Shown: positions 43,884 through 54,570 of the stretch, one piece after another | Numbering within the stretch: position 1 is the stretch's first letter | How the letters are laid out: each line of letters begins with the position of its first letter | DNA from: Desulfobaculum bizertense DSM 18034 | GTDB taxonomy: Bacteria; Desulfobacterota; Desulfovibrionia; Desulfovibrionales; Desulfovibrionaceae | Length of the DNA: 64,000 nt | Direction of reading: 5' to 3' | NCBI RefSeq assembly: GCF_900167065.1 | Contig: NZ_FUYA01000001.1 | Coordinates: 62,001 to 126,000 of the forward strand | Notes under the pieces: model-generated | What the model was told of the DNA's origin: nothing | Seen by the model: the letters and a program-made list of their open reading frames with translations, nothing else | Databases searched by the model: none | Made by a program: the position numbers and the translations under genes

Positions 43884-46373
43884 TTAGCCTACCACGATGT
43901 TGACCAGTTTTCCGGGTACAACGATGACCTTGCGGACAGTTTTGCCCTCGATGTGAGCGGCGACGTTGGACTCGGCCAAAGCGGCCTTTTCGATGTCTTC
44001 GCGTGCAGCGTTTGCAGCGACGTTCAGACGGCCGCGGAGCTTGCCATTGACCTGAACAACGACGGTTATTTCGTCGCGGACCAGGGCTTTTTCGTCATAC
44101 TTGGGCCAGAACCGGGCTGCCAGATGGTCGGCGTGACCAAGCTGCTGCCAGAGTTCTTCGCAGACGTGCGGTGCAACCGGAGACAGAACGGTCAGGGCCG
44201 TGCTCAGGGTAGAGGCCAGCACATAGCGGCCGTCTTCGGTTTTCATCAGCTCGTCTTTCTGATGGTAGATGTCGTTCACCAGCTCCATCACGGCTGCAAT
44301 GGCGGTGTTGAACTGGAAGGCACGGCGAATGTCTTCGGTGACCTTCTTGACGGTTTCGTGCTCTTTGCGGCGCATGTCCTTGGCAGCGGAGGAGAGGCTC
44401 ATGCCCTCAACAGATGCGCAAGGCTCAACAGCGTCAAGCTTTCCACCGAGATCGTTCACGACACGCCAGATACGCTTGATGAAACGGGCGGAGCCTTCAA
44501 TGCCCTTGTCGTTCCACTCAAGGTCTTTTTCCGGCGGAGCAGCAAAGAGGCAGAACAGGCGGACTGTGTCTGCACCGTATTTGCCGATCATCTCGTCAGG
44601 GTCAACAACGTTGCCCTTGGATTTAGACATCTTGGAACCATCCATGAGCACCATACCCTGAGTGAGCAGGTTTTCAAATGGTTCGTCGAGTTCAATAATA
44701 TTTTCATCGCGCAGGGCCTTGATGAAGAAACGGGCGTAGAGCAGATGCAGGATAGCGTGCTCAATGCCACCGATGTACTGGTCGACGGGCAGCCAGTATT
44801 TTACGGCTTCGGGATCAAGAGCCTGTGTGTCGTCCTTGGCGCAGGTGTAGCGCAGGAAGTACCAGGAGGATTCCATGAAGGTGTCCATGGTGTCGGTTTC
44901 GCGATGGGCTTTGCCACCACAGACCGGGCAGGTCACTTCGTAGAATTCCGGGGTGTGCGGCAGCGGGCTGCGGCCGTCAGGCAGAACCTGTGCATCGTCA
45001 GGAAGCTGCACGGGCAGATTCTCGGTCGGAACCGGAACAATGCCGCACTTGTCGCAGTGAATCATCGGGATGGGAGCACCCCAGAAACGCTGGCGGGAAA
45101 TGTTCCAGTCGCGCAGGCGGTAGTTCACGGTCTTGCGGCCGCGACCCGTCTCGGCGAGATAGTCGGTAATGGCTTCCTGTGCAGGTTTGTTTTCCATGCC
45201 GTCAAACTGGGCGGAGTTCACCAGCACGCCCGGAGCAGTGTAGGCTTCGGTCATGTTTGCCGGATCAAGAGCCTCGTCCTTGGGCTGGATGACAACCTTG
45301 AGGGGCAGGTCATACTTTTGGGCGAACTCAAAGTCGCGCTGGTCATGAGCCGGAACAGCCATGACAGCACCAGTGCCGTAGCCCATGAGAACGAAGTTTG
45401 CCACAAAGATGGGCAGACGGTCGCCGTTCACAGGGTTGATGCAGTATGCGCCAGTAAAGGCACCCTTCTTTTCGAGGCTGTCAGAGCTGCGGTCGAACTG
45501 GTCCATTTCGGTGGTCTCTTTCACAAAAGCGCGGACAGCTTCAGCCTGTTCCTTGCCTTCGATGAGTTTTTCAACCATCGGGTGTTCCGCAGCGATGCTC
45601 ATGAAAGAGCAGCCGTACAGGGTGTCGGGACGGGTGGTAAAGACAGTGAGCTTTTCGTCCAGACCTTCGAGTTCAAAGTCCAGCTCGGAACCGTAGCTGC
45701 GGCCAATCCAGTTGCGCTGCATGGTGCGCACGCGCTCAGGCCAGCCCGGGAGCTTGTCGAGGAACTCAAGCAGTTCGTCTGCGTATTCTGTAATGCGCAG
45801 GAACCACTGGGACAGCTCTTTCTGCTCAACCTTGGAATCACAGCGCCAGCACAGGCCGTCTTCAACCTGTTCGTTTGCCAGCACGGTGTTGCACTTCGGG
45901 CACCAGTTGACGGGTGCCTTTTTGCGATAAATCAGGCCCTTGTTGTAGAGCTTGATGAAAAATTCCTGTTCCCACTTGTAATACTTGGGATGGCAGGTCG
46001 CCAGCTCGGCATCCCAGTCGTAGGAGTAGCCCAGCCGCTTGAGCTGTGCGCGCATGGTGGCGATGTTCTCGTAGGTCCACTTTGCAGGCTGGGTGTTGTT
46101 TTTCAGTGCAGCATTTTCTGCCGGCAGTCCAAAGGCATCCCAGCCCATTGGATGGAGAACGTTTTTGCCCTGCATACGCTCGTAGCGGGCCAGAACGTCA
46201 CCAATGGAGTAGTTCCGGACGTGGCCCATATGCAGGCGGCCGGAGGGGTAGGGGAGCATTTCGAGGCAGTAGTACTTTTCACGGCTGTGGTCGACTTCGG
46301 CCTTGAAATATTTGTTCTCTTCCCAGATCTCCTGCCATTTTTTCTCTATGCTGTCGGGAGTATACTCAGACAT
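43884..46373 (-). CDS. leuS: Leucyl-tRNA synthetase
   Basis: Class I aminoacyl-tRNA synthetase of 829 residues. HIGH motif as HMGH in [18 protein letters not shown], editing domain in the middle ([12 protein letters not shown]), and KMSKS in [25 protein letters not shown] upstream sets the start at 46373 rather than 46412. It lies between an unknown 180-residue gene and lptE. Length is a little short of E. coli LeuS, within family range. Confidence 0.96.
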   Translation of the reverse strand: MSEYTPDSIEKKWQEIWEENKYFKAEVDHSREKYYCLEMLPYPSGRLHMGHVRNYSIGDVLARYERMQGKNVLHPMGWDAFGLPAENAALKNNTQPAKWTYENIATMRAQLKRLGYSYDWDAELATCHPKYYKWEQEFFIKLYNKGLIYRKKAPVNWCPKCNTVLANEQVEDGLCWRCDSKVEQKELSQWFLRITEYADELLEFLDKLPGWPERVRTMQRNWIGRSYGSELDFELEGLDEKLTVFTTRPDTLYGCSFMSIAAEHPMVEKLIEGKEQAEAVRAFVKETTEMDQFDRSSDSLEKKGAFTGAYCINPVNGDRLPIFVANFVLMGYGTGAVMAVPAHDQRDFEFAQKYDLPLKVVIQPKDEALDPANMTEAYTAPGVLVNSAQFDGMENKPAQEAITDYLAETGRGRKTVNYRLRDWNISRQRFWGAPIPMIHCDKCGIVPVPTENLPVQLPDDAQVLPDGRSPLPHTPEFYEVTCPVCGGKAHRETDTMDTFMESSWYFLRYTCAKDDTQALDPEAVKYWLPVDQYIGGIEHAILHLLYARFFIKALRDENIIELDEPFENLLTQGMVLMDGSKMSKSKGNVVDPDEMIGKYGADTVRLFCLFAAPPEKDLEWNDKGIEGSARFIKRIWRVVNDLGGKLDAVEPCASVEGMSLSSAAKDMRRKEHETVKKVTEDIRRAFQFNTAIAAVMELVNDIYHQKDELMKTEDGRYVLASTLSTALTVLSPVAPHVCEELWQQLGHADHLAARFWPKYDEKALVRDEITVVVQVNGKLRGRLNVAANAAREDIEKAALAESNVAAHIEGKTVRKVIVVPGKLVNIVVG

Positions 46374-46384
46374 TGAATTTCCTT

Positions 46385-46927
46385 TTAGAATCTTTCGCGA
46401 ATGCGGTTCCACAGTATCGCGGCGCGTTCTTTTGTTGATGCGTTTTGCCAGCGCTCACGTTCCTGCTTCACCTGCAGGTCAATATCAAATGCGCTTTGAA
46501 ACGTCACATGGGAATAGGCTTTTTGCCATTCCCGGACGCAGGCGTAGACGTCTTCGCGCATGCTGTCGCCTACTTCGATGTAGACCACGGCGTCTGCGGT
46601 GTAGCTGGGCCAAAAGCCCCGCCCCCATGCGGAGAGGGATTCCGTTACGGAAGCACTGCATGTCTCTTTGATGCTTTCCGTGCACAAAATCCACGACGTC
46701 CAGTTGAGCCGAAACACTGTTTCGGCCAGAGGTTCCGCCCAGTTGCCAGAGGCAATGAGTGAGGCAGGGACATCCCATCTCAGTTCGCTTTGCCGCTTTC
46801 TGCGGTGTGTCCACGTACTGAGAGTAGAAGAACCCTGCCCATGCGTAATCGCCGCGCGCCTGAGACAGACACGCGGCGTTATGAGCGGAAGTTGCCTTGC
46901 GTCTTTAACGAACCCTAAGCTGACCAT
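46385..46927 (-). CDS. Hypothetical protein between nusB and leuS, 180 aa
   Basis: I do not recognise a family. It is a basic, tryptophan-rich soluble protein ([58 protein letters not shown]). The pattern of mixed hydrophobic and charged residues suggests a folded domain. Start at 46927 is the first ATG after the ribosome-site region; it overlaps the nusB 3' end by 23 bases, and the longest frame (46993) would overlap by 89. Close coupling to nusB and leuS suggests a conserved operon position. The N-terminal 40 residues are poorly supported. Confidence 0.6.
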   Translation of the reverse strand: MVSLGFVKDARQLPLITPRVCLRRAAITHGQGSSTLSTWTHRRKRQSELRWDVPASLIASGNWAEPLAETVFRLNWTSWILCTESIKETCSASVTESLSAWGRGFWPSYTADAVVYIEVGDSMREDVYACVREWQKAYSHVTFQSAFDIDLQVKQERERWQNASTKERAAILWNRIRERF

Positions 46928-47372
46928 TTTCAATTGCTTTGGCAACAGCATCCAGAATGCCGTTAACAAAGTTTTTGGAATTGTCGTCTCCAAAACGCTT
47001 TGCGAGTTCGATTGCTTCGTTGATGGCGACCTTTAAGGGGACGTCATTCACGTACAGCATTTCGAAAAGGGCAAGGCGCAGGATAGTCAGCTCGATGCGT
47101 GCAATTCGCGATAGCTTCCAGTGCTGGGAGTACTCGTCAATTTTCTTGTCGATGTCGGCGTTATGTTCCCAGACACCAGAGACGAGTTCCCAAGCAAACT
47201 CCTTTCGCTCCGAAGCGTTACGCTCTGCGGCTTCTTCGGAGGGGGCCGGAGCAAGGCGGAACATCTTTTCGAGGTCCCGTTTGCTGTCAACTTCATTGAA
47301 GTTCAGGGAATAGAGAACTTCAAATGCACGGCGGCGTCCGCCCCGGCGGCTTCCTTTTTTCTGTTCAGTCAT
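46905..47372 (-). CDS. nusB: Transcription antitermination factor NusB
   Basis: RNA-binding factor of 155 residues for rRNA antitermination. It starts with a basic segment, RGGRRRAFEVLYSLNFNEVD, and contains the all-helical NusB fold with IDEYSQHWKLSRIARIELTI, ALFEMLYVNDVPLKVAINEA and AKRFGDDNSKNFVNGILDAV. It lies 3 bases after ribH, a very common ribH-nusB order, and overlaps the next gene. Confidence 0.94.
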   Translation of the reverse strand: MTEQKKGSRRGGRRRAFEVLYSLNFNEVDSKRDLEKMFRLAPAPSEEAAERNASERKEFAWELVSGVWEHNADIDKKIDEYSQHWKLSRIARIELTILRLALFEMLYVNDVPLKVAINEAIELAKRFGDDNSKNFVNGILDAVAKAIENGQLRVR

Positions 47373-47375
47373 TGA

Positions 47376-47846
47376 CTAGATCTGCTCCATGACACGGACC
47401 ATTTCCAGAGTAGCACTAGCGGCTTCAACGCCCTTGTTGCCACCCTTGGAACCAGCACGTTCAATGGCCTGTTCGAGTGTGTCAGTTGTCAGTATGCCGA
47501 AACCAACGGGAACGTCAGTATCCAGAGATGCCTGAGCAATGCCCTTGGCGCATTCAGCACACACATAATCAAAGTGCGGGGTAGCACCGCGAATCACGGC
47601 ACCCACGCAAATGACGCCGTCGTACTTGCCGGAACGGGCAAGCTTGCGGGCGACCAGAGGCATTTCGTATGCTCCGGGAATTTTGACGATGACGAGGTCG
47701 TCCTTTTCTGCACCGTTACGGGACAGATAATCAACAGCGCCGCCAACGAGCCGGTCAACAATAAAGTCATTGAAACGGCTGGCAACGATAGCAAACTTCA
47801 GGCCTTTTGCCTCAAGCTGTCCCTCAATGGTTTTCACATGGTACAT
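47376..47846 (-). CDS. ribH: 6,7-dimethyl-8-ribityllumazine synthase
   Basis: Riboflavin enzyme of 156 residues that joins the dihydroxybutanone phosphate product of RibB with the pyrimidine from RibD. Motifs: [37 protein letters not shown] and [18 protein letters not shown], with the catalytic histidine. It lies 42 bases after ribBA and 3 bases before nusB. Confidence 0.96.
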   Translation of the reverse strand: MYHVKTIEGQLEAKGLKFAIVASRFNDFIVDRLVGGAVDYLSRNGAEKDDLVIVKIPGAYEMPLVARKLARSGKYDGVICVGAVIRGATPHFDYVCAECAKGIAQASLDTDVPVGFGILTTDTLEQAIERAGSKGGNKGVEAASATLEMVRVMEQI

Positions 47847-47888
47847 GGTAGGTCTCCTTTCTGGGATATTGGGCGGACTGTCAGGCCG

Positions 47889-49115
47889 TTATTCCTCGTC
47901 GTCCAGATGGAGCATATGCCCCATTTTTTCTTTCTTGGTCTCAAGGTAGTGGAAGTTCCATTCGCAGGACTTCATTTCGATGGGCACACGGTCCACAACT
48001 TCCAGACCATAGCCTTCGAGGCCGATGATCTTTTTGGGGTTGTTGGTCATGAGCCGCATCTTGGTCACACCAAGGCTCACCAGAATCTGTGCGCCGACAC
48101 CATAGTCGCGCAGGTCGGCCTTAAAGCCAAGCTTCTGGTTGGCTTCGACAGTGTCGAGGCCCTTGTCCTGAAGTGCGTATGCCTTGATTTTGTTGCACAG
48201 GCCGATTCCGCGGCCTTCCTGACGCATGTAAAGAAGGACGCCCTTGCCTTCGTCTTCGATCATCTTCATGGCCGCCTGAAGCTGGCCACCACAATCGCAG
48301 CGAAGAGAGCCAAGGGTATCACCGGTCAGGCACTCGGAGTGCACACGGACCAGCACTTCATCTCCGGGCTGGATGTCGCCCTTCACAAGCGCGAGGTGCT
48401 CTTTTTTATCAATGTCGGAGTAGAAAGCAACAGCTCTGAACATGCCGCCAAAGCAGGTGGGCAGGTCAGCCTCTGCAACGCGGTCCACAGCGAGCTTGCC
48501 GAACTTCATGCGGTACTCGATGAGGTCGCGGATGGTGGCGATTTTCAGGTTGTGCTCTTTGGCAAATTCAATGAGGTCTGGCATGCGGGCCATGTTGCCG
48601 TCGTCACGCATGACTTCGCAGATGACAGCTGCGGGCTTGAGGCCTGCGAGCTTGGCGAGGTCGACGCTTCCTTCGGTCTGGCCAGCGCGGGCCAGAACTC
48701 CACCGGGATTGGCGCGCAGGGGGAAGATGTGGCCGGGAGTCACGATGTCGTGAGGGGTCACGTCGTCCTTGATGGCGGTCAGGATGGTGGTGGAGCGGTC
48801 AAAAGCGGAAATGCCAGTGCTGACGCCTTCGCGTGCCTCGATGGACACGGTGAAGGGGGTGCCAAAACCGGATTCGTTTTTGTTGGTCATCATGGGCAGC
48901 TGGAGGCGGTCAACCATCTGCTCTGCCATTGGCAGACAAATGAGACCACGGCCGTATTTTGCCATGAAGTTGATGACTTCGGGGGTTGCAAATTCTGCGG
49001 CGATAGTCAGATCGCCTTCGTTTTCACGGTCCTCGTCATCAACGAGAATAATCATTTTGCCCTGTTGAATTTCTTCGATGGCTTCTTCAGCCGTACAAAT
49101 GGGGCTATTGCTCAT
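47889..49115 (-). CDS. ribBA: Bifunctional DHBP synthase / GTP cyclohydrolase II
   Basis: Fusion of 408 residues giving both precursors of riboflavin. The N-terminal RibB part has [20 protein letters not shown] and the C-terminal RibA part has the zinc cysteines in [20 protein letters not shown] and [17 protein letters not shown]. It ends in a histidine- and acid-rich tail (HMLHLDDEE). In operon with ribD, ribE and ribH, so the whole pathway from GTP is nearly complete here. Confidence 0.96.
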   Translation of the reverse strand: MSNSPICTAEEAIEEIQQGKMIILVDDEDRENEGDLTIAAEFATPEVINFMAKYGRGLICLPMAEQMVDRLQLPMMTNKNESGFGTPFTVSIEAREGVSTGISAFDRSTTILTAIKDDVTPHDIVTPGHIFPLRANPGGVLARAGQTEGSVDLAKLAGLKPAAVICEVMRDDGNMARMPDLIEFAKEHNLKIATIRDLIEYRMKFGKLAVDRVAEADLPTCFGGMFRAVAFYSDIDKKEHLALVKGDIQPGDEVLVRVHSECLTGDTLGSLRCDCGGQLQAAMKMIEDEGKGVLLYMRQEGRGIGLCNKIKAYALQDKGLDTVEANQKLGFKADLRDYGVGAQILVSLGVTKMRLMTNNPKKIIGLEGYGLEVVDRVPIEMKSCEWNFHYLETKKEKMGHMLHLDDEE

Positions 49116-49199
49116 GACTTTCTACCTCTTTCAAATATATCGCTGGATTGTCCGCTGTGCCCGCCTCTGCGTGCAGGCGCACAGGCGGTGTGAGCAGAT

Positions 49200-49865
49200 C
49201 TAAAATCCGTTCAGGCGAAGGAATGCTTCGGTAATACCAGCGTCTTCCGTTGTGGAAGATGGGGTTTCTCCATTCCAGGGCGCGACCATACGACGCACGT
49301 ATTTTCCAATCAAGTCGGTTTCCATGTTGACACCATACCCAGGTGCCCACTGGCTGATGGTCGTGGTTCGCTGCGTTTCTGGAATGATATTCACTTCTAG
49401 CCAGTCGGGTCCGCAGTCATTGACGGTCAGACTAATGCCATCAAGACCAACAGAACCTTTTTCTATGACGTACTGCCCCTGCGCTGTGGGGAATTTGAGT
49501 CGATATATGCGGGACTGTCCAGCGGGAGCGATAGACTCGACGTGAGCAAGGCAGTCGATGTGTCCGCTGACGATGTGTCCACCAAGCCTGTCACCAAGGG
49601 CAAGCGCACGCTCCAGATTGACAATGGACCCGGTGCGCAGGGCACCAATATTGGTCCGGGAGAGTGTTTCGCCAGAGGCGTAGGCGGTAAACCAGGCGTC
49701 ACCAAACGTTTCTACGGAAAGGCAGACACCGTTGATGGCGATACTTTCGCCAAGCTCGATGTTCTGGAAGCTTCCAGCGGGAATGCCAATGTTAAGACGC
49801 GTCTCGTTTCCTCGCGGATTGAGCGCGCGTACGGTTCCCGTGGTCTGCACGAGTCCGGTGAACAT
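49200..49865 (-). CDS. ribE: Riboflavin synthase alpha subunit
   Basis: Final riboflavin enzyme of 221 residues. The internal duplication of two lumazine-binding barrels is visible: MFTGLVQTTGTVRAL and GESIAINGVCLSVE in the first half, HIVSGHIDCLAHVESIAPAG and EKGSVGLDGISLTVND in the second. It starts 1 base after the ribD stop codon. Confidence 0.95.
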   Translation of the reverse strand: MFTGLVQTTGTVRALNPRGNETRLNIGIPAGSFQNIELGESIAINGVCLSVETFGDAWFTAYASGETLSRTNIGALRTGSIVNLERALALGDRLGGHIVSGHIDCLAHVESIAPAGQSRIYRLKFPTAQGQYVIEKGSVGLDGISLTVNDCGPDWLEVNIIPETQRTTTISQWAPGYGVNMETDLIGKYVRRMVAPWNGETPSSTTEDAGITEAFLRLNGF

Positions 49866-49866
49866 T

Positions 49867-50967
49867 TTAGCCAGCCTCCCGTCGGTAAATTATGAGTGTG
49901 TCGTCGCCGCTTGGCCGGGACTCGGAAGTCCTGAGCTGGATGGCTTCATCCATAGTCAGCGGAGAGCGACCGGAAAAAAGATCGCGGGCTTCTGTGTCGC
50001 CCAAAATCTTGGGTGCAACAAAAAGCCGGAATTCGTCAATAAGACCAGATTCGAGGAAATTCAAGGCCAAAACGCCCCCTCCCTCGCATAAAACCCGGTA
50101 AGCTCCGCATTCTTCACGCAATTGTTCTAAACCAGCTGCAAGGTCAATTCCCTTGCCCTGCGGGGAAAAACCCCAGACTCGGCATCCGAGTTCGCGCAGT
50201 GCTTTTGCCTGCGAGCTGGAAGCGGCAGCAACCGTTGTCCAAAAAATAGTGGAGGACGCGCGGCGGCGCAAAAGCTGAATGTCGGATTCGGAGTTGGGCA
50301 GGCGGCGGGTGACGACAACAGCCAGGGGCTGTTCAAAGTCCTCAGGAAGGCCTTCGAGACGGGCGTCCAGGCTTGGATTGTCTGCCCGGAGCGTTCCTGC
50401 ACCAATGAGCACGGCATCAACGCCTGCGCGGAGCCTGTGCACGGCCTTGCGGGACTCTTCGCAGCTAATCCACTGGGAATGTCCTGTGCGGGTGGCAATT
50501 TTGCCATCAATGGTGCTGGCGAGTTTCAGGATGACATAGGGGCTGCTGGTCTTGTTCCAGATGCGGAAATCCGCAATCAGGGATTCACAGGCTTTTTTTG
50601 CAATGCCTGTGTGCACTGTGACGCCGTTTTCGCGCAGGAATTCAGCGCCGCCCTGGGCAACCGGGTTTGGGTCCAGAGCGCCGATGTACAGTTCCTTGAC
50701 GCCAGCCTTGAGCACTGCTTTGGAGCAGGGCGGAGTTTTGCCCGTGTGGTTACACGGCTCAAGTGTGACGAACATGGTGCAGTCCGCTGGATTGACGCCT
50801 TGTGCTTCTGCATCACGCAGGCATTCGATCTCTGCATGTGGGCCGCCATAGGCTTTGTGCCATCCTTCGGCAACGATGGCGCCATCCTGCACAAGCAGGG
50901 CGCCAACGCTGGGATTGGGAGCTGTGTGGCGACGGCCTTTTTTAGCCAGTTCCACAGCGTGGAGCAT
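49867..50967 (-). CDS. ribD: Bifunctional riboflavin deaminase-reductase RibD
   Basis: Enzyme of 366 residues. The N-terminal deaminase has the zinc motif GPHAEIE and LEPCNHTGKTPPC; the C-terminal reductase has LKLASTIDGKIATRTGHSQW and LCEGGGVLALNFL. The frame is open far upstream (to 51387) because it runs under the dCMP deaminase gene, but the ATG at 50967 gives the normal start MLHAVELAKKGRRHTAPNPS and usual length. GGAG lies 3 bases upstream, a little close. It starts 13 bases past the dCMP deaminase stop. Confidence 0.92.
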   Translation of the reverse strand: MLHAVELAKKGRRHTAPNPSVGALLVQDGAIVAEGWHKAYGGPHAEIECLRDAEAQGVNPADCTMFVTLEPCNHTGKTPPCSKAVLKAGVKELYIGALDPNPVAQGGAEFLRENGVTVHTGIAKKACESLIADFRIWNKTSSPYVILKLASTIDGKIATRTGHSQWISCEESRKAVHRLRAGVDAVLIGAGTLRADNPSLDARLEGLPEDFEQPLAVVVTRRLPNSESDIQLLRRRASSTIFWTTVAAASSSQAKALRELGCRVWGFSPQGKGIDLAAGLEQLREECGAYRVLCEGGGVLALNFLESGLIDEFRLFVAPKILGDTEARDLFSGRSPLTMDEAIQLRTSESRPSGDDTLIIYRREAG

Positions 50968-50980
50968 CAGCTCCGTGGCA

Positions 50981-51439
50981 TTAACGAGGCGTGTATTCGA
51001 GTCGGACAAGACGTACCCCCGCTTCTTTGCACATGTTTTCAGAGAGTTCGTCGGGGTAGCCCTCAGCGAAATAAATATTTTTGATCCCACAGTTGATGAG
51101 CATCTTTGCGCAGATGAGGCAGGGCTGGGTCGTGCAGTAGATGTCGGCTTCGGCAATGCTGATGCCGTGCACGGCAGCCTGAATGATGACATTCTGCTCG
51201 GCGTGGAGGCCGCGGCAGATTTCGTGTCGCTGGCCAGATGGCACATTGAGCTGTTCGCGCAGGCAGCCCACTTCGAGGCAGTGGGAGAGGTTGGCAGGGG
51301 CACCGTTGTACCCAGTGGCAAGGATACGCTTGTCCCGCACCGCAATAGCCCCGACTTTGCGCCGGGTGCAGGTGGAACGTTCAGCAACCATGTAGGTTAT
51401 GCCCATGAAGTAATCGGGCCAGGGGAGTCTGTTTTCCAT
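50981..51439 (-). CDS. Deoxycytidylate deaminase (ComEB-like)
   Basis: Zinc enzyme of 152 residues that converts dCMP to dUMP for thymidylate synthesis. Motifs: [13 protein letters not shown] (HAE) and [19 protein letters not shown] (PCxxC), plus nucleotide-binding residues [20 protein letters not shown] 6 bases before the ATG fixes the start at 51439. It is the first gene after the glyA terminator and leads into ribD, a common arrangement. Confidence 0.92.
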   Translation of the reverse strand: MENRLPWPDYFMGITYMVAERSTCTRRKVGAIAVRDKRILATGYNGAPANLSHCLEVGCLREQLNVPSGQRHEICRGLHAEQNVIIQAAVHGISIAEADIYCTTQPCLICAKMLINCGIKNIYFAEGYPDELSENMCKEAGVRLVRLEYTPR

Positions 51440-51520
51440 AAGCGTATCCCTTTGCGGCTGGCAGGCCGCGGAGTCGAATTTCAAATGAGGCTAGCGCCCG
51501 CAGTGCCCGAAGGCAAAAAA

Positions 51521-51555
51521 AACGGGCGGGAGGCACTGTTCTCCTCCCGCCCGGT
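51521..51555 (-). terminator. Terminator of glyA
   Basis: CGGGCGGGAGG pairs with CCTCCCGCCCG; on the minus strand it runs into eight T residues, 18 bases past the glyA stop. It separates the fab/glyA part of the block from comEB-rib. Confidence 0.92.
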
Positions 51556-51570
51556 TTGTGATCGTGTTGT

Positions 51571-52809
51571 TTACCAGGCGTACAGAGGGAACTGACGGGC
51601 GAATGCTTCTACGTCACGTCGAATTTCGCCGAGGCGGGTCTCATTGTCAATATTCTTGAGGGTATCAACAATCCAGCCGCCTACTTTCTGCATATCTGCT
51701 TCGGTCATGCCACGGGTGGTCAGGGCCGGAGTACCAAGACGAATGCCCGAAGTCACAAAGGGAGAGCGGGTATCGAAAGGTACGGTGTTTTTGTTGCAGG
51801 TGATGCCTGCCGTGTCGAGAGCAAGCTCTGCATCTTTACCAGTAATATCTTTATCCGTCAGGTCAAGGAGCACGAGGTGATTATCCGTGCCGCCGGACAC
51901 GAGGGAGTAGCCTGCGTCGGTCAGTGTCTGCGCCAGAGTCTTGCAGTTTGCAAGGGTCTGCTTCTGGTACTTTTTGAAGCCGGGCTTCAGGGCTTCGCCA
52001 AAGGCAACGGCCTTGGATGCAATGACGTGCATCAGCGGGCCGCCCTGAATGCCGGGGAAAATCTGGGAGTTCAGGGTTTTGCCGAACTCTTCGCTGGACA
52101 GAATCATGCCGCCACGGGGGCCGCGCAGGGTTTTGTGCGTGGTTGTGGTGGTGACGTGAGCATACCCAATCGGGGAGGGATGCAGGCCAGCAGCAATGGG
52201 ACCGGCGATGTGTGCCATGTCGACCATGAGCTTGGCGCCAACTTCATCGGCAATGGCGCGGAAGCGGGCAAAGTCGATGATGCGGGGGTAGGCGCTGGCA
52301 CCGGCAATGATCAGCTTGGGCTGATTCTTGCGGGCAATTTCTGCAACTTCGTCGTAATCAATGGTGCCGGTGTCTTTGCTGACACCGTAGGACACGACGT
52401 TGAAAAGTTTGCCAGAGAAGCTGACCGGGCTTCCGTGGGTCAGGTGACCGCCGTGAGACAGGTCCATGCCCATGATGGTGTCGCCGGGTTTCAGGAAACC
52501 AAAGTACACAGCCATGTTGGCCTGAGAACCAGAATGGGGCTGGACGTTAACGTATTCAGCTCCAAAAAGGTCTTTTGCTCGGTCACGTGCGAGGTCTTCG
52601 CACATGTCGACGTATTCGCAGCCACCGTAGTAGCGCTTTCCGGGGTAGCCCTCGGCGTACTTGTGCGTCAGCACGCTGCCCATAGCCTGACGGACAGCAG
52701 GAGAAGTAAAGTTTTCGGATGCAATAAGCTCAAGCTTGCTGATCTGCCGATCGATTTCGAGATCAATTGCTTTGGCAATCTCTCGATCCTGAAGGAAAAG
52801 TTCTTCCAT
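51571..52809 (-). CDS. glyA: Serine hydroxymethyltransferase
   Basis: PLP enzyme of 412 residues interconverting serine and glycine with tetrahydrofolate. Motifs: the PLP lysine in [37 protein letters not shown] and [13 protein letters not shown]. Full length. It follows fabF behind a hairpin, with its own terminator downstream. Confidence 0.97.
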   Translation of the reverse strand: MEELFLQDREIAKAIDLEIDRQISKLELIASENFTSPAVRQAMGSVLTHKYAEGYPGKRYYGGCEYVDMCEDLARDRAKDLFGAEYVNVQPHSGSQANMAVYFGFLKPGDTIMGMDLSHGGHLTHGSPVSFSGKLFNVVSYGVSKDTGTIDYDEVAEIARKNQPKLIIAGASAYPRIIDFARFRAIADEVGAKLMVDMAHIAGPIAAGLHPSPIGYAHVTTTTTHKTLRGPRGGMILSSEEFGKTLNSQIFPGIQGGPLMHVIASKAVAFGEALKPGFKKYQKQTLANCKTLAQTLTDAGYSLVSGGTDNHLVLLDLTDKDITGKDAELALDTAGITCNKNTVPFDTRSPFVTSGIRLGTPALTTRGMTEADMQKVGGWIVDTLKNIDNETRLGEIRRDVEAFARQFPLYAW

Positions 52810-52844
52810 GGTCGACCCCTTTTGTGCGGTGATTGGAGAGAGAA

Positions 52845-52878
52845 AAATCAGGCATCCGGCTTTGGGACCGGATGCCCG
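52845..52878 (-). terminator. Hairpin between fabF and glyA
   Basis: GGCATCCGG pairs with CCGGATGCC around an 8-base loop; on the minus strand it is followed by TGATTTTT. It lies 8 bases past the fabF stop and about 36 bases before the glyA start, so it is a terminator or partial attenuator. Confidence 0.78.
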
Positions 52879-52884
52879 AGAGAA

Positions 52885-54129
52885 CTAGTCGACGAAGCGC
52901 TTAAACAGCAGGGTACCGTTGGTACCGCCAAAGCCAAAGGAGTTGGACATTGCGTACTCGCACTGGCGCTCAACAGAGCCGTTTGCGGTGTAATCAAGGT
53001 CGCACTCTTCGCCGGGGTTATCCAGATTGATGGTTCCAGGAACCACGCCCTTGTGCAGGGCCATCACGGAGAACACACCTTCAACGCCGCCAGCGGCGCC
53101 AAGCAGGTGACCGGTCATGGATTTGGTGCTGCAAATAGAAATATCCTTGGCTCGCTCCCCAAAGACATTCTTGATTGCGCGGGATTCGCAGAGGTCGTTC
53201 AGATACGTGGAGGTACCGTGAGCGTTGATGTGATCAACAACGTCAGGGGTGACACCAGCATCATCCAGCGCATTCTGCATGGACAGCGACATGCCAGAAC
53301 CATCATCGATGGGAGAGGTCATGTGATGTGCATCGTCAGAAGCGCCGAAGCCAACGATTTCTGCGTAGATTTTTGCGCCACGTGCCTTTGCGTGCTCATA
53401 TTCTTCGATGAGCAGCAGGCCGCAGCCTTCACCCATGATGAAGCCGTCGCGGTCCTTGTCAAAGGGACGGGATGCCTTTTCTGGCTCATCATTTCTGGTG
53501 CTCAGGGCGTGCATGGAGCAGAAGCCACCAAAGCCCAGTGGGGTGATTGTCGATTCGGAACCACCGCAAACCATGACGTCTGCACGGCCAAGAAGGATCT
53601 CGGAGAATGCATAGCCAATGGCGTGAGTGCCAGAGGCACACGCGGAAGTGGTGGTCAGGTTCGGACCTTTGGCGCCAATGTTAATGGCGGCCATGCCCGG
53701 AGCCATGTTCGAGATGACAATCGGGATAAAGAACGGAGACACCTTGCGGGGTCCGCCCTTCATCAGTTTTTCGTGTGTTGTCTCGATGGTGTGAAGACCG
53801 CCGAGGCCAACGCCGATGTTGATGCCGACACGGTGTGCTTCCTCTTCAGGAATACTGTAGTCTGCATCGTCCATCAGCATCTTGGTTGCCGCCACGGCAA
53901 ACTGGGTAAAACGCTCCATGCGTCGTACCTGCTTGGGTGGGATGAACGCTTTGGGATCAAAATCCTTGACCTCGCCGCCAATCTGGGTGGCAAACTCGGA
54001 GGCGTCGAACTGGGTGACGGTAGCGATACCGGAAACACCCTTAACGAGATTGTCCCAGCTGGAATCAAGGTCCTTGCCGAGAGGTGTGATGGCCGAGAGG
54101 CCTGTAACTACAACCCTTTTTCTGTTCAT
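52885..54129 (-). CDS. fabF: 3-oxoacyl-ACP synthase II
   Basis: Chain-extending condensing enzyme of 414 residues. The catalytic triad is intact: cysteine in TTTSACASGTHAIG, histidines in INAHGTSTYLNDL and SMTGHLLGAAGG. VVVTGLSAITPLG-like VVTGLSAITPLGKD is at the N-terminus. It follows acpP after about 122 bases. Confidence 0.96.
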   Translation of the reverse strand: MNRKRVVVTGLSAITPLGKDLDSSWDNLVKGVSGIATVTQFDASEFATQIGGEVKDFDPKAFIPPKQVRRMERFTQFAVAATKMLMDDADYSIPEEEAHRVGINIGVGLGGLHTIETTHEKLMKGGPRKVSPFFIPIVISNMAPGMAAINIGAKGPNLTTTSACASGTHAIGYAFSEILLGRADVMVCGGSESTITPLGFGGFCSMHALSTRNDEPEKASRPFDKDRDGFIMGEGCGLLLIEEYEHAKARGAKIYAEIVGFGASDDAHHMTSPIDDGSGMSLSMQNALDDAGVTPDVVDHINAHGTSTYLNDLCESRAIKNVFGERAKDISICSTKSMTGHLLGAAGGVEGVFSVMALHKGVVPGTINLDNPGEECDLDYTANGSVERQCEYAMSNSFGFGGTNGTLLFKRFVD

Positions 54130-54251
54130 TGCTCCTCGCCTTTTCTGGTCGGGGACACGCTTGCGCGTCTGGGGTTTTGAAATGCCAAAGCGCCCTGGGC
54201 CGTTAGTGGCTCAAGACGCTTCGGGACAATATGGGAAAAGTAGGAAAAAAC

Positions 54252-54482
54252 CTACTTATTTTTAGCAACGTAGTCGATGGCGTCCTGCACCTTGATGAGC
54301 TTCTGGGCTTCGTCATCGTCGATCTCGCAGCCGAACTCTTCTTCCATAGCCATGATGAGTTCGGTGAGGTCCAGGGAGTCAGCGCCGAGATCTTCAACAA
54401 AGGATGCTTCGTTCTTCACTTCGTCTTCGGAAACGCCGAGCTGCTCGACAATGATCTCTTTTACTTTTGCTTCAACGGACAT
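54252..54482 (-). CDS. acpP: Acyl carrier protein
   Basis: Small acidic carrier of 76 residues. The phosphopantetheine serine lies in [13 protein letters not shown]; the ends [17 protein letters not shown] and [13 protein letters not shown] are typical. GGAGGG 6 bases before the ATG sets the start at 54482, 29 codons inside the longest frame. It lies between fabG and fabF in the standard order. Confidence 0.96.
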   Translation of the reverse strand: MSVEAKVKEIIVEQLGVSEDEVKNEASFVEDLGADSLDLTELIMAMEEEFGCEIDDDEAQKLIKVQDAIDYVAKNK

Positions 54483-54570
54483 AATGTGCCCTCCAGTGTC
54501 TTTTTTTTGCTCTCGGGGAGCAGTGTTTTCGTGATGGTAAGCGTAGCAGGTTTTGCCTGTCTGCGCCAAA

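Noticed and set aside
43767-46376. Very long open frame (869 codons) opposite leuS, and similar long antisense frames opposite ribBA, fabF/glyA, gltX and other genes.
   Set aside because: They mirror highly biased codons of well-identified genes on the other strand, lack ribosome sites and resemble no protein family.
50968-51387. Extension of ribD by 140 codons.
   Set aside because: It runs out of frame under the dCMP deaminase gene and is of serine/proline-rich shadow character; the internal ATG gives the usual RibD length.
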